Assembly (NCBI GenBank): GCA_049323755.1
Contig: JBMOPE010000038.1
Location: 62,001 to 126,000, forward strand
Origin: BRHc4a sp049323755
GTDB lineage: Bacteria > Bacillota > Desulfotomaculia > Desulfotomaculales > Desulfocucumaceae
Length of the DNA stretch: 64,000 bases
Direction: 5' to 3'
Shown piece after piece: positions 45,678-54,511 of this stretch. How positions within the stretch are numbered: position 1 is the stretch's first letter; every line of letters begins with the position of its first letter. The notes under the pieces are model-generated. The model saw only the letters and a program-made list of their open reading frames with translations. It was not told the origin of the DNA and ran no database searches. The position numbers were made by a program, and so were the translations under genes.

Positions 45678-46739
45678 TCATGCTATAACGATATGCCCTG
45701 CCGCAACAGACTCGCCGGCCTGTTGAGCCTCATTCTTTTGAATGTTCACTGTCTCTACAACAAAAAGATCTTCCAGTTCATTAACTGAGTATTCTTTATG
45801 GCGGTAGTAATAATCCAACAGGTCAAAAGCATCTAAAATGGGCTGAATCGTTCCGGAATCCTCCTCTGTTCTCTTATCCGGGTGTATTCTTTGTAAAATT
45901 GCCCTCTTGGCCTTTAGGACATCCCGGTACACGGGAACGCCGGCAATACCCAGGGTCCTTAACGCCTGCGAAATGTTTTCTTTTTTAAGGCTCTTTACCT
46001 CGATGGTAAAAAAGCTAAAAGGTGGCATCGGCCCCACCATTTTCACCTGCAGATAATTAAAATCACTGGGAAGGCTGTTTAAATAGATTTCAACCTTTTC
46101 GGCACCTTCCGGGGTGGATAAAAACCCCAGGCTTAATACAGTGTTTTCATCCATCCGGTCATTGACAAAAACATGGTTCGTAACAGATTCAATCTCTTTT
46201 ATAATCCCACCGGCAATTTCATTTTTCCAGCCTTTTATTACCGCCTCCACAAGCCGGCCTATAGGAATTAAGTCTTGTTGGGTGAGATTTTTTTTTGTTA
46301 AAGCTTCTTCTTTTAACTTTTTTACCGCCGGATCCTCACCAGCCCTCAAAAGAACCTGCCGCATATCAGTAAAATTGACAATTATATCCCACTCATCCAT
46401 ATCCTTAACTGTCCTGAACAAGTTCAGAAAAGTACTTCTATTACTTTTTATCAATTCACTTAACTCGTTGACACTGGTTAATGTCATGCCCGGTTTGAAG
46501 GGGATCAGCTTTGCCCGGCTATAGAGGTGGTTTAATACCTGATGGTGGATCATTACCCAGTCAAGAAATTCCTTTCTGCTGCGCGTGAAAAAAATATTCC
46601 CAGGCACAAAACCATAAATAACAGCAACTTCACCGTATATAATACTGTCAAGCTCTATCTTTCTGCCATTTATATCTAATATGCCTGGATTAAAATGCCC
46701 ACCCCCGGCAAGAGCGCCATAAAGATAAATCAAGTCCAT
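45678..46739 (-). CDS. GvpF/L-family protein with C-terminal J-like domain
   Basis: 353 residues, about 100 longer than its paralogues. Residues 1-250 follow the GvpF/L layout (YLYGALAGGG, VLNHLYSRAKLIPFKPG, MVGPMPPFSFFTIEV). Residues about 262-315 form a J-like unit: LGIAGVPVYRDVLKAKRAILQ, then the HPDK tetrad at 286-289 and ILDAFDLLDYYY, matching helices II, HPD loop and III of DnaJ-type domains. It may recruit Hsp70 to GvpA-family clients. The last 40 residues are unstructured. ATG after GGGTAG. Confidence 0.85.
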   Translation of the reverse strand: MDLIYLYGALAGGGHFNPGILDINGRKIELDSIIYGEVAVIYGFVPGNIFFTRSRKEFLDWVMIHHQVLNHLYSRAKLIPFKPGMTLTSVNELSELIKSNRSTFLNLFRTVKDMDEWDIIVNFTDMRQVLLRAGEDPAVKKLKEEALTKKNLTQQDLIPIGRLVEAVIKGWKNEIAGGIIKEIESVTNHVFVNDRMDENTVLSLGFLSTPEGAEKVEIYLNSLPSDFNYLQVKMVGPMPPFSFFTIEVKSLKKENISQALRTLGIAGVPVYRDVLKAKRAILQRIHPDKRTEEDSGTIQPILDAFDLLDYYYRHKEYSVNELEDLFVVETVNIQKNEAQQAGESVAAGHIVIA

Positions 46740-46752
46740 AAACTACCCGCCC

Positions 46753-47004
46753 TTACCGCTGTTTTTTCATTTTTATTTTTTGATATTCACCCATTTTAAG
46801 TGTTATATCATCCACTCTTCTCTGTAAAATATTTATTTTTTCTTCTAGCATTAATATTTCCTGAATCAATCTGTGCTTTTCTTTCTCCAAAACATACAGG
46901 TCCAGATAGATTTTTTGATTTAAGGGCTCCCTGGGAGACCCGTTGATTTTTAAGGTTTGTGGAGTCTTAATATTTCTCAATCCCAATACAATGTTTTTAT
47001 TCAC
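46753..47004 (-). CDS. small coiled-coil protein in the gvp operon
   Basis: 83 residues, GTG start after GAGGGG, one base from the gvpN stop. A continuous helix with heptads (YVLEKEKHRLIQEILMLEE, LQRRVDDITLKMGEY) follows a short basic N-terminus; ends MKKQR. Gene position suggests a vesicle accessory function; I do not know a named homologue. Confidence 0.7.
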   Translation of the reverse strand: MNKNIVLGLRNIKTPQTLKINGSPREPLNQKIYLDLYVLEKEKHRLIQEILMLEEKINILQRRVDDITLKMGEYQKIKMKKQR

Positions 47005-47005
47005 T

Positions 47006-47947
47006 TTAATTCCCCTCTAAAACAGAAGATTTATCGAGAATATCAACAATCAAGCTGCGCACGCCTTTTTGAAGCCGGAAATTCCCCTTGCGGCTGGTCT
47101 CTGAAGCCAGCACATCTATGCATATCTGCCTGAACACATCATTCTTTGCATCAAAGGGAATATTCATAACCTTAAGGGTTTTGCCAATCATAATGCAGCC
47201 CCTCACAGTGGGCGGACATTCGCACACGCTGGATTCGCGCAGTTTCCTCATTATACTTACAATCTTCCTGGCTTCCTTTGGTTCTATCTTTACATTGCTC
47301 GCAGTAATCTGTACTTCAGTTTCTTCATCAAAAAAATCCAGGTCCAATGTAACCATTCTTTCCCTCAATGCGTCCTGGCTCCTGTAGACTCCGGCATATT
47401 CCTCGGGATTGCTGGTAAATATGGCCGTAAAACTAGGGTGAACCTTAACATAACTTTCTTCGCCACCCCTCATAATGGGTAAGTCCAGAACTTTTTCCTG
47501 CAATACTGTCAAAAAGATGTTGTTGGTTTCGGGACGTGATCGTGTAAACTCATCATAAACCAATGTATATCCCTGTTTACAGGCGGTTGTGAGCCTGCCG
47601 TCAACCCAGTGCTGCATAACGTCTTCTTCAGTTTTTACAACTGAATGAACAAATTTATCCACCACCTTGCGCATCCTGTAGCCGTGTCTGCCTCCGATCA
47701 GATCGGTGACACTGAGATCCTCGTTTCCATGAATCAATTCGATCGGCCTGCCCAGCATATTGGCCACATGCAAAGCCATGCTGGTTTTTCCGGTACCGGA
47801 GTAACCCCTTAAATGAACCGCAAATCCAGCTTTGATGTAAGCCATTATCCATTCTGTCATTGAACGCGTATACGGGGTATCTACAAAGTCAGGCATGGAT
47901 ACGGGTCTGATAATGCTCTTAACATTCTCCTCAATAATTTTTGACAA
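47006..47947 (-). CDS. gvpN: gas vesicle AAA ATPase
   Basis: 313 residues; MoxR-like AAA+ with Walker A RGYSGTGKTSMA, Walker B TLVYDEFTRSRPET and sensor FTSNPEEYAG; PDFVDTPYTRSMTEWIMAYIKAGFAVHLRG is the GvpN-specific lead-in. It is needed for vesicle maturation in other systems. Start set at TTG (47947) next to a GAGAGGGG run, with uncertain spacing; the ATG 17 codons in is possible. First gene of the accessory operon. Confidence 0.93.
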   Translation of the reverse strand: MSKIIEENVKSIIRPVSMPDFVDTPYTRSMTEWIMAYIKAGFAVHLRGYSGTGKTSMALHVANMLGRPIELIHGNEDLSVTDLIGGRHGYRMRKVVDKFVHSVVKTEEDVMQHWVDGRLTTACKQGYTLVYDEFTRSRPETNNIFLTVLQEKVLDLPIMRGGEESYVKVHPSFTAIFTSNPEEYAGVYRSQDALRERMVTLDLDFFDEETEVQITASNVKIEPKEARKIVSIMRKLRESSVCECPPTVRGCIMIGKTLKVMNIPFDAKNDVFRQICIDVLASETSRKGNFRLQKGVRSLIVDILDKSSVLEGN

Positions 47948-48074
47948 CCCCTCTCATATGTGTAAATTATCTTTATACTTTTATATGTATTTGTATCTTT
48001 TTTGTTGACTACTTTTTAGTGTTTTTTTCGGTTGTAATCGAAATATGTCAAGAACAAATTGGCCCTCCGGCTAA

Positions 48075-48110
48075 CTAAAAAAGCCGGTGATGGATCTCAT
48101 CCCCGGCTTT
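48075..48110 (-). terminator. second terminator after rpsR
   Basis: AAAGCCGG...CCGGCTTT stem with minus-strand T6. Confidence 0.85.
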
Positions 48111-48118
48111 CTCCTAAA

Positions 48119-48151
48119 TAAAAAAGATGCGGTGTTTGACCGCATCTTTTT
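48119..48151 (-). terminator. first terminator after rpsR
   Basis: AAAGATGCGGT pairs with ACCGCATCTTT across a 6-base loop; minus-strand T-run follows. In tandem with the terminator at 48075, isolating the ribosomal genes from the gvp operon. Confidence 0.9.
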
Positions 48152-48153
48152 GC

Positions 48154-48384
48154 TTATTCCGCTGTAAAGGGCAGTAGAGCGATATTTCTTGCTCTCTTTA
48201 TGGCCAGTGTCAGCATTCTCTGGTGCCTGGCGCAGTTGCCGGAGATCCTGCGGGGAAGTATTTTCCCTCTTTCAGTTACGAACTTCTTAAGGCGGGGGAT
48301 ATCCTTGTAGTCTATGCCCTCCTGTTTATCGACGCAGAAGACGCAAACTCTCTTTTTGCCTCTACGACCACGTTCACGTTTCAT
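48154..48384 (-). CDS. rpsR: 30S ribosomal protein S18
   Basis: 76 residues; GKKRVCVFCVDK, IDYKDIPRLKKFVTERGKILPRR and CARHQRMLTLAIKRARNIALLPF are the standard S18 sequence. The CxxC form near the N-terminus (V-C-V-F-C) may bind zinc. Last gene of the rpsF-ssb-rpsR group. Confidence 0.97.
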   Translation of the reverse strand: MKRERGRRGKKRVCVFCVDKQEGIDYKDIPRLKKFVTERGKILPRRISGNCARHQRMLTLAIKRARNIALLPFTAE

Positions 48385-48504
48385 TTCTTAATCCCTTCTT
48401 TTCTGTAGGTGATTAAATTTTTCTACCCTAGTTTCTTCAGAAAACATGGTAAAAGAATTGTTCAGAGAAACCCTAATACACAATGAACTTTTTGCCATTT
48501 AGGG

Positions 48505-48939
48505 TCAAAACGGCAGGTCATCCTCGGTAAAGGGGACCTCACTGAACTCATCATCATTATTGTTGGAGCGGTAGCCTCCTCCAGGCTGTCCGCCTGTACC
48601 GGGGGAAAACTGTGAGTCCTTGCCCCGGTCAAGGAAGCGTACATTCTCTGCCACCACTTCAGCAGCCTTACGGCGAATGCCCTGGTTGTCATCGTAAGAG
48701 CGGATTTGCAGGCGTCCATCAACTGCCGCCATGTACCCTTTTTTGAGGTGGTTGGAACAGGTTTCAGCAAGGTTCCTCCATACGACTACATCGATAAAAT
48801 CGGTTTCCCGATCTCCCTGCTTGTTGCTGTAAGTCCTGTTAACCGCCAGGGTAAACCTTGATACAGGCACACCGCCGGGGGTAAACCTCAATTCCGGGTC
48901 CGCCGTTAAACGGCCAATCAGTATCACTTTATTGTACAT
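48505..48939 (-). CDS. ssb: single-stranded DNA-binding protein
   Basis: 144 residues. OB fold starts MYNKVILIGRLTADPELRFTP; the C-terminal acidic tip EVPFTEDDLPF is intact for binding replication partners. The linker is short and Gly-rich. Confidence 0.97.
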   Translation of the reverse strand: MYNKVILIGRLTADPELRFTPGGVPVSRFTLAVNRTYSNKQGDRETDFIDVVVWRNLAETCSNHLKKGYMAAVDGRLQIRSYDDNQGIRRKAAEVVAENVRFLDRGKDSQFSPGTGGQPGGGYRSNNNDDEFSEVPFTEDDLPF

Positions 48940-48986
48940 TTGTGCACCGCCTTGGTTCTTCTTTACATATGCGGGCTGCAGATTAA

Positions 48987-49274
48987 TTACTCATCCTCGC
49001 GGATAATTATATGGCGCATAAATTCGTCGGAAATTTTAAAGATCCGATCCAGTTCAGTTGCAACTGCGGACTCCGCGCTGAACTTTGAGAGAACATAAAA
49101 ACCTTCCTTGGCACCGTCGATTTCATAGGCCAGCCTTCTTTTTCCCCATTTGTCGATGCTGGCAATTTCACCCCCATTTTTTTCAATAAGGGTTTTAAAT
49201 TTTTCGACGGCCTCCAGTGTCTTTTCCTCTTCCAGTTCAGGACGGATTATAAAGACTGTCTCGTATTTGCGCAC
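48987..49274 (-). CDS. rpsF: 30S ribosomal protein S6
   Basis: 95 residues from the GTG at 49274, since GGAGGTG lies just upstream and the N-terminus becomes MRKYETVFIIRPEL, as usual; a GTG three codons earlier overlaps that site. KWGKRRLAYEIDGAKEGFYVL and FMRHIIIRED are conserved. Confidence 0.96.
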   Translation of the reverse strand: MRKYETVFIIRPELEEEKTLEAVEKFKTLIEKNGGEIASIDKWGKRRLAYEIDGAKEGFYVLSKFSAESAVATELDRIFKISDEFMRHIIIREDE

Positions 49275-49396
49275 ACTGTTCACCTCCTCCCCACGGACTA
49301 CGGCCCCGCCACGCAGACGGAGCAGGGGGAAATTTAGCCAATTAGGCTTAAGTATTATAGCATAAAATTTGTTTTTGATGCAAGTAAAAACAGTTT

Positions 49397-49600
49397 TTAT
49401 ACCGGACGGGCATTGGCAATTATGGACTTAACGCTTTTTTCAAACTTTGGCCTTGGTATCATTACAACTCTTCCACAGGTAAGACATTTTATCCTGAAGT
49501 CCACCCCGGTTCGCATTATCTCCCAGGCATCTCCGCCGCAGGGGTGGGTTTTTTTCATTTTAACGGCATCCCCCACACTGTATTTAACCGGTTGAGTCAT
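49397..49600 (-). CDS. DUF951 family protein
   Basis: 67 residues; SVGDAVKMKKTHPCGGDAWEIMRTGVDFRIKCLTCGRVVMIPRPKF type sequence with three Cys (HPCGG and CLTCG) is the short conserved DUF951 family of Firmicutes, often near rpsF. Likely zinc-binding, function unknown. Confidence 0.9.
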   Translation of the reverse strand: MTQPVKYSVGDAVKMKKTHPCGGDAWEIMRTGVDFRIKCLTCGRVVMIPRPKFEKSVKSIIANARPV

Positions 49601-49621
49601 AAAAATCCTCCCCGTTTATCT

Positions 49622-49637
49622 GCCGGGTGCACCCGGC
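49622..49637. repeat. 16-bp perfect palindrome
   Basis: GCCGGGTGCACCCGGC lies about 22 bases upstream of the DUF951 start; no T-run. Could be an operator or chance. Confidence 0.4.
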
Positions 49638-49683
49638 AACCTTTCTCCAGGCAGCTACCCACGGCCGTCCAATAAAATGATAA

Positions 49684-51090
49684 TTAAATGTGGTTCATAA
49701 AGGCGCTGTATGCCCTGTATGTCATATATATATCAGCCTTTCCGGCCACCTCGAAGGGCGAGTGCATACCCAGAAGAGCCACGCCGCAGTCAAGCACGTC
49801 CATATTGTACGCTGCCAGGAGGTAGGCTATAGTGCCCCCTCCACCCTGGTCAACCTTTCCCAGTTCTCCGGTTTGCCAATAAACACCCTGGCTGTTAAAA
49901 ATTCTTCTGACCCTGGCAACAAATTCAGCTCCGGCCTCGCTGGACCCGCTTTTTCCCCTGGAGCCTGTATATTTGGTAATAACCACTCCACGGCCCACTC
50001 TGGCCGAGTTAAGTTTGTCCATTACCTCCTCGTAATTTGGGTCCAGTGCAGCATTTACATCTGCCGACAGGGCGCTGGAGGCAGAAAGCGTTCTTCTTAA
50101 AAGTATGTCACTGTAGCTCATAGCACTTCTGTCAATAAGTTCGGCCACAAAATTTTCAAAGAATGCAGACTGCATCCCGGTGTTGCCCGTACTTCCTATT
50201 TCTTCTTTATCAGCCAAAAGAACCGCTGCAGTCCTGTTGGGTACTTTTATATCCAGCAGGGCTTTTACCGCAGTATAGGCGCATACCCTGTCATCCTGGC
50301 CATAAGCCCCTAAAAGGCTCCGGTCAAACCCCACATCCCGGGCTGTCCAGGCAGGAACTGCCTCCAGCTCTGCGCTTATAAAATCCTCTTCCCCTATACC
50401 ATAGGTTTCCCTTAATTTGTTTAAAATCCCCTGCTTTATTCTGTGTTTTACACCTTCCTCTTTAACCGGCATCCCACCTGCCAGTATATTAAGGGCCTCC
50501 CCTACAATTCCCTCTGACATTTTCTTTTCCATCTGGTCCTTTGACAGGTGCGGCAATAGATCAGTAATTGTAAACACCGGATCGCAAGGGTCCTCTCCAA
50601 CCTTTATTTTTACCAGGGACCCGTCTTCCCTTACCACCACGCCGTGTAGTGAAAGGGGTATTCCCACCCACTGGTACTTTTTGATACCGCCATAATAATG
50701 GGTTTTAAAAAGTGAAAGGTGAGCATCCTCAAAGAGAGGCTCCGGCTTTAAATCAAGCCGGGGAGAGTCTATATGGGCTCCCACAAGGCGAAGGCCGCTT
50801 TCGGCCGGATCACTGCCAACAACAGCAAGAACAATTTCTCTATCCCTGTTAACAGAATATATCCTGTCACCGGGCAAAAGCTGGGGCTTATTGCGCATGT
50901 CGGTGAAACCATTTTCCAGGGCCATGTTTAAAACCTGTTCCGTCACTTCCCGCTCGGTTTTGCCCCTGTCTAAAAACTCTTTATATCCCTCACAAAATGA
51001 AAACACCTTTCCCCTTTCAGTGTCAGACATCCTGTCCCACACTGTGAGTCCCAGTTTTTCATCATCTTTTTCATACCTTAAAACAGCCAT
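49684..51090 (-). CDS. M18-family aminopeptidase
   Basis: 468 residues; the metal ligands appear in VGAHIDSPRLDLKP, LADKEEIGSTG and GMHSPFEVAGKAD, with GKVDQGGGGTIAYLLA typical of the bacterial M18 branch (LAP4-like). Zinc enzyme removing N-terminal residues from peptides. ATG after GGAGG. Confidence 0.95.
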   Translation of the reverse strand: MAVLRYEKDDEKLGLTVWDRMSDTERGKVFSFCEGYKEFLDRGKTEREVTEQVLNMALENGFTDMRNKPQLLPGDRIYSVNRDREIVLAVVGSDPAESGLRLVGAHIDSPRLDLKPEPLFEDAHLSLFKTHYYGGIKKYQWVGIPLSLHGVVVREDGSLVKIKVGEDPCDPVFTITDLLPHLSKDQMEKKMSEGIVGEALNILAGGMPVKEEGVKHRIKQGILNKLRETYGIGEEDFISAELEAVPAWTARDVGFDRSLLGAYGQDDRVCAYTAVKALLDIKVPNRTAAVLLADKEEIGSTGNTGMQSAFFENFVAELIDRSAMSYSDILLRRTLSASSALSADVNAALDPNYEEVMDKLNSARVGRGVVITKYTGSRGKSGSSEAGAEFVARVRRIFNSQGVYWQTGELGKVDQGGGGTIAYLLAAYNMDVLDCGVALLGMHSPFEVAGKADIYMTYRAYSAFMNHI

Positions 51091-51134
51091 AAAAGACCTC
51101 CATTGATTCTTATACTGAGATTATTATTCGGTCG

Positions 51135-51374
51135 GGAGACAGGAGACAGAATACAGAAGACAGGAGTTTTACAAAGTAAATTTTAAATATATTGGTACTG
51201 AATCACTGCTATAGATTATTTAGCCAAAGAGGTATCAAGATATTATCAAGATATTTAGGTAATATCCTCGGTCAGACTTCTGAAACCAGGTTTTTTCAGA
51301 TTACTGTTACATTTTAAACAAAAAATATTTTGCACGCACCCTCCTGTCTCCTGTCTACTGTCTTCTGTCTCCTG
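51135..51374. repeat. GACAGGAG-type inverted iterated element
   Basis: Arms at 51135-51166 and 51341-51374 are built from GGAGACAG/AGAAGACAG units and inverted to one another across a core of about 175 bp. Same plan as the CACAGAG elements but with a different motif. Confidence 0.85.
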
Positions 51375-51401
51375 ACCTTATAGAAATACCGATAAGCTAA
51401 A

Positions 51402-52088
51402 TTACCCCTGCCACCCCGGAAAGGCTACTTTCATATAGGCCAGGGCTTTTATAAAGTAGGGCGCCAGAAAAGATTTCTGTAAGGCCAGGCTCAAAAGCGA
51501 AGGCTTTTGCCCACCGGCAATAAACGCTGCAGGGACTTGCAGGGAAACAACAATGGCCACAACAATGGCCACAATTATACCGCCTTTGGCTGCCCCAAGC
51601 AGTAAACCTCCAGCCCTGTCCAGGGGTCCCAGGAGCATTATTTTTGATATTTTGCCCACAATCACCCCTATAATAACAACCATATTTGAAACTATTAAAA
51701 AAATAGCAATAAAGCATAAGATATCAAGTATCCCCGAGGCCAATACCTTTGTTACCGACTCCCCTATACCCTGCAGGCCATACCAGGCTACATTGGGTGT
51801 CCCAACATTCCCCGGAGTAACCAGGGGGATAATATCAACGGAACTCTTTAATTCCGGGAAAAGGCCTCCACCTGCCTTTAGGGGGTCAGGCAAAAACCTG
51901 CCTATGGCTGACACCAGGTTAAACTTAAGATTAACGGCGTCGGCCAGAGGGCGGTAGAAATTAAGGGCCGCAGCAAGTCCAATAAGAGCGCCAAATAATT
52001 TGGCAAGCCCCACTACCAGGCCGGTTAACAATCCCCGCCAGGCATACCAGATTATTATACCCAGAAATAATATATCAAGCCAGTTCAA
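51402..52088 (-). CDS. CvpA-family membrane protein
   Basis: 228 residues, four helices with LDILFLGIIIWYAWRGLLTGLV at the start and DRAGGLLLGAAKGGIIVAIV, the CvpA/YshB pattern. Spore formers often encode one; function is unclear. TTG start, GGAAGTG upstream. Confidence 0.88.
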   Translation of the reverse strand: MNWLDILFLGIIIWYAWRGLLTGLVVGLAKLFGALIGLAAALNFYRPLADAVNLKFNLVSAIGRFLPDPLKAGGGLFPELKSSVDIIPLVTPGNVGTPNVAWYGLQGIGESVTKVLASGILDILCFIAIFLIVSNMVVIIGVIVGKISKIMLLGPLDRAGGLLLGAAKGGIIVAIVVAIVVSLQVPAAFIAGGQKPSLLSLALQKSFLAPYFIKALAYMKVAFPGWQG

Positions 52089-52127
52089 GCCTTCACTTCC
52101 TTTTTAATTTATATATTCCCTAATTAA

Positions 52128-53207
52128 TTAAACTGTTTTATAGAATTTCCTTCTTATAAAAGTGACAGGTAGAACAACCATTAATCCAAATAAAAGAATA
52201 AGCCCCACGTAGCCAAAAAGCGGGTAAAGAATCCTCACCAGCAGGGAAAACTTAAAGGATGACAGGGGAACGGCCAGCAACACCGCTGCAATTCCTATGT
52301 TTTTATAGCGCCTGCTGTTTGTTTGCGCAAATCTCGATGCAAAGCCGTGGGCATCGGCAATGGCTGTTGTCAATATGGCCATCCATATAAGAAGTCCCAG
52401 CACAAACTTGACCACCGGTCCAAGCTGCCCGGCTATATAAAGAAGCGGAACCTCATACTTTATTATTTCAGGATAAAAGTTAAGTCCTGTATAAAATACC
52501 AGGCCTGTTACAACACCCAGAAGAAGCCCTCCCAGCGCTCCCCCTGTTACACCCTCCCTGTAAGACACCGTCCTCCCCAGTGACGACAGAACCGCAACCG
52601 GAACCACCATGTTATATGAAACATAGAGTATGGACGACCACAGCCAGTTAACCCTGTTTCCGGTGCCAGGCTGGCTATAAGATCCCAAGTTGCTTAACTC
52701 TCCGGAATATAAAAGAGATAAAGAGCATATAAGCAGAATAGCCACCACTTTTACGGGAACCAGAGCTGCATTTGCCGTTATTACTCCTTTCAGTCCTCCT
52801 GAAAGAACTAAGATGGTAATGAGTGCAATCAAAAGAGTTCCCAGCCAGCCCGGAAGGCCCAGATGTTCTGAAAAAACGGCGTTTCCGCCTGCAAGCATAA
52901 CAACCAGGCCCCCGGGGAGCATAACAAGACTTAAAAAATCCATCAGCCGGCCTGGTATTTTCCCCATTGTAATTCTATATATGTCTGTATAGTTTGTGGA
53001 CCTGACATGCACCGAAATAAACATTACCAGACCACCAAGGTAGCTGAAAAGGGTTGTAGCCAGCACAATACCCCAAAATCCTTTATCCATAAAGATAATA
53101 AAAAACTGAAGTATTTCCTGCCCTGATGCAAAACCAGCGCCTATTACAGCTCCTATATATAAAGCCGCAATTCTATATACAGACCATATTTCCGAGATAT
53201 TTTGCAT
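52128..53207 (-). CDS. YkvI-like membrane transporter
   Basis: 359 residues, about 10 helices; GAVIGAGFASGQEILQFF at the first helix is the NSS/SLC-like substrate loop seen in the YkvI group, and an AIADAHGFASRFAQ segment follows. Substrate unknown. ATG after GAGAGGTGG. Confidence 0.83.
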   Translation of the reverse strand: MQNISEIWSVYRIAALYIGAVIGAGFASGQEILQFFIIFMDKGFWGIVLATTLFSYLGGLVMFISVHVRSTNYTDIYRITMGKIPGRLMDFLSLVMLPGGLVVMLAGGNAVFSEHLGLPGWLGTLLIALITILVLSGGLKGVITANAALVPVKVVAILLICSLSLLYSGELSNLGSYSQPGTGNRVNWLWSSILYVSYNMVVPVAVLSSLGRTVSYREGVTGGALGGLLLGVVTGLVFYTGLNFYPEIIKYEVPLLYIAGQLGPVVKFVLGLLIWMAILTTAIADAHGFASRFAQTNSRRYKNIGIAAVLLAVPLSSFKFSLLVRILYPLFGYVGLILLFGLMVVLPVTFIRRKFYKTV

Positions 53208-53327
53208 TTATTTCCACCTCTCTTTATTTACACTTTATGCCTTTGGAAAAAAATATATCCGGGTTTTTGATTAAACTCCGGACACTATGGATATAACTAT
53301 ATCGGATTGCTTTTTGGAGGGATATAT

Positions 53328-53921
53328 ATGGCTGTACAGATTAAAGACCAACAAACCAGCCTTGCAAAAACTAAAATTCACTTGGAAGACCCCCTGGCGG
53401 TGGCCAAATTTTGCTGGGATTTAACCGCCCGTTTACAACAGGCCTGTATTAAAAAAGACCGTGACAAGGTGCTTCTTTGCATTGGAACCGACAGATCCAC
53501 AGGAGACAGCCTGGGACCACTCATTGGTTCTAAAATGCAATCTCTTGTTCAGGATAATTTCCATATATTTGGAACTCTTGACGACCCCGTTCACGCCAGC
53601 AATTTGAAAGAAAAGCTTGAACATATATATTCCCGGTTTATTGACCCCTATATTATCGCAATAGATGCCTGTCTCGGGAGTATAGAAAGCGTGGGGCACA
53701 TAAGCATCGGGGATGGGGCACTGCAGCCTGGGGCCGGAGTTCACAAGGATCTTCCGCCTGTGGGCGACATTCACATCACTGGCACGGTTAATGTTGGCGG
53801 ATTTATGGAATACCTGGTTCTTCAAAACACCCGCCTCAATATTGTCATGAAGATGGCAGACCTTATTGCAGACGGACTTGCCAGAACAATATCGGAGTCC
53901 TCAGCGCTGAATGTGGGATAA
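53328..53921 (+). CDS. yyaC: YyaC-family spore protease-like protein
   Basis: 197 residues from the ATG at 53328 after GGAGG; the frame opens earlier without support. CIGTDRSTGDSLGPLIGSKM carries the conserved Asp residues of the germination-protease fold; DACLG and VGDIHITGTVNVGGFMEYLVLQ complete the family pattern. Known from endospore formers next to the origin. Function not established. Confidence 0.9.
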   Translation: MAVQIKDQQTSLAKTKIHLEDPLAVAKFCWDLTARLQQACIKKDRDKVLLCIGTDRSTGDSLGPLIGSKMQSLVQDNFHIFGTLDDPVHASNLKEKLEHIYSRFIDPYIIAIDACLGSIESVGHISIGDGALQPGAGVHKDLPPVGDIHITGTVNVGGFMEYLVLQNTRLNIVMKMADLIADGLARTISESSALNVG

Positions 53922-53948
53922 ATGCTAATACTGAATGAAACTACTGTC

Positions 53949-54135
53949 GGAATTCAGAAGTCAGAATTCAGAATTCAGAATAATTACAGGCCTAAATTGT
54001 AAAGGGGCTGTCCCAAAAGAAATTTCTTTGGAGACAGCCCCAACACTTTGCACTTAACATTTTATTAAACCAAGGCAAACCAACCCAATTACTGCTAAAA
54101 AGATTTCCAAACCCTTCTGGATTCTGACTTCTGTA
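53949..54135. repeat. CAGAATTC-type inverted element
   Basis: Left arm 53955-53973 and right arm 54115-54133 are inverted copies with one mismatch in 19; further CAGAATTC units extend the left arm. Encloses the GGGGCTGTC palindrome at 54004. Confidence 0.85.
54004..54041. mobile_element. palindrome resembling two fused IS ends, or a terminator
   Basis: GGGGCTGTCCCAAAAGAA and its inverted partner GGGGCTGTCTCCAAAGAA (two mismatches in 18) meet across a 2-base centre. GGGGCTGTC(T/C)CAAAAG is a common end of several insertion-sequence families, so this could be a collapsed or minimal element. It may equally terminate yyaC. Confidence 0.4.
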
Positions 54136-54199
54136 TAATTGGGGACATTCCTGTCCTCAAAGGAATACTCAAGCTTCAGCAGGTGTGTCCCCATTCCTC

Positions 54200-54442
54200 T
54201 TAGTGGTACCTCAAATCCTTCAGCCTGTTTATAATTTCTTCAGGGGTTTTGCCGCTGGCTTCTATTACCGGAGCATTGGTGCTGATGTCCTGAACATTCA
54301 TAAAATTATTGCTCATGCCTGTAACAATAATAGCCTCGACATTCTGCTGTCCGCTATAAGGGGATATAACCTCATAGCCTTCCTGTCTGAGCATTTCCAT
54401 TAAGCTGTTGGGAAGGCCTTTTTCCACCGCCACCCTTTTCAA
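54200..54442 (-). CDS. YkuS-family (UPF0180) protein
   Basis: 80 residues; LMEMLRQEGYEVI, IVTGMSNNFMNVQDI and VIEASGKTPEEIINRLK match the YkuS family. TTG start after AGGTG. Function unknown. Confidence 0.87.
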   Translation of the reverse strand: MKRVAVEKGLPNSLMEMLRQEGYEVISPYSGQQNVEAIIVTGMSNNFMNVQDISTNAPVIEASGKTPEEIINRLKDLRYH

Positions 54443-54511
54443 TAGATTGCACCTCCGTTCTTAAGATTGGTCCATAGTTTATTTTTTGGTGACGGCGTCT
54501 AATATATTCGT

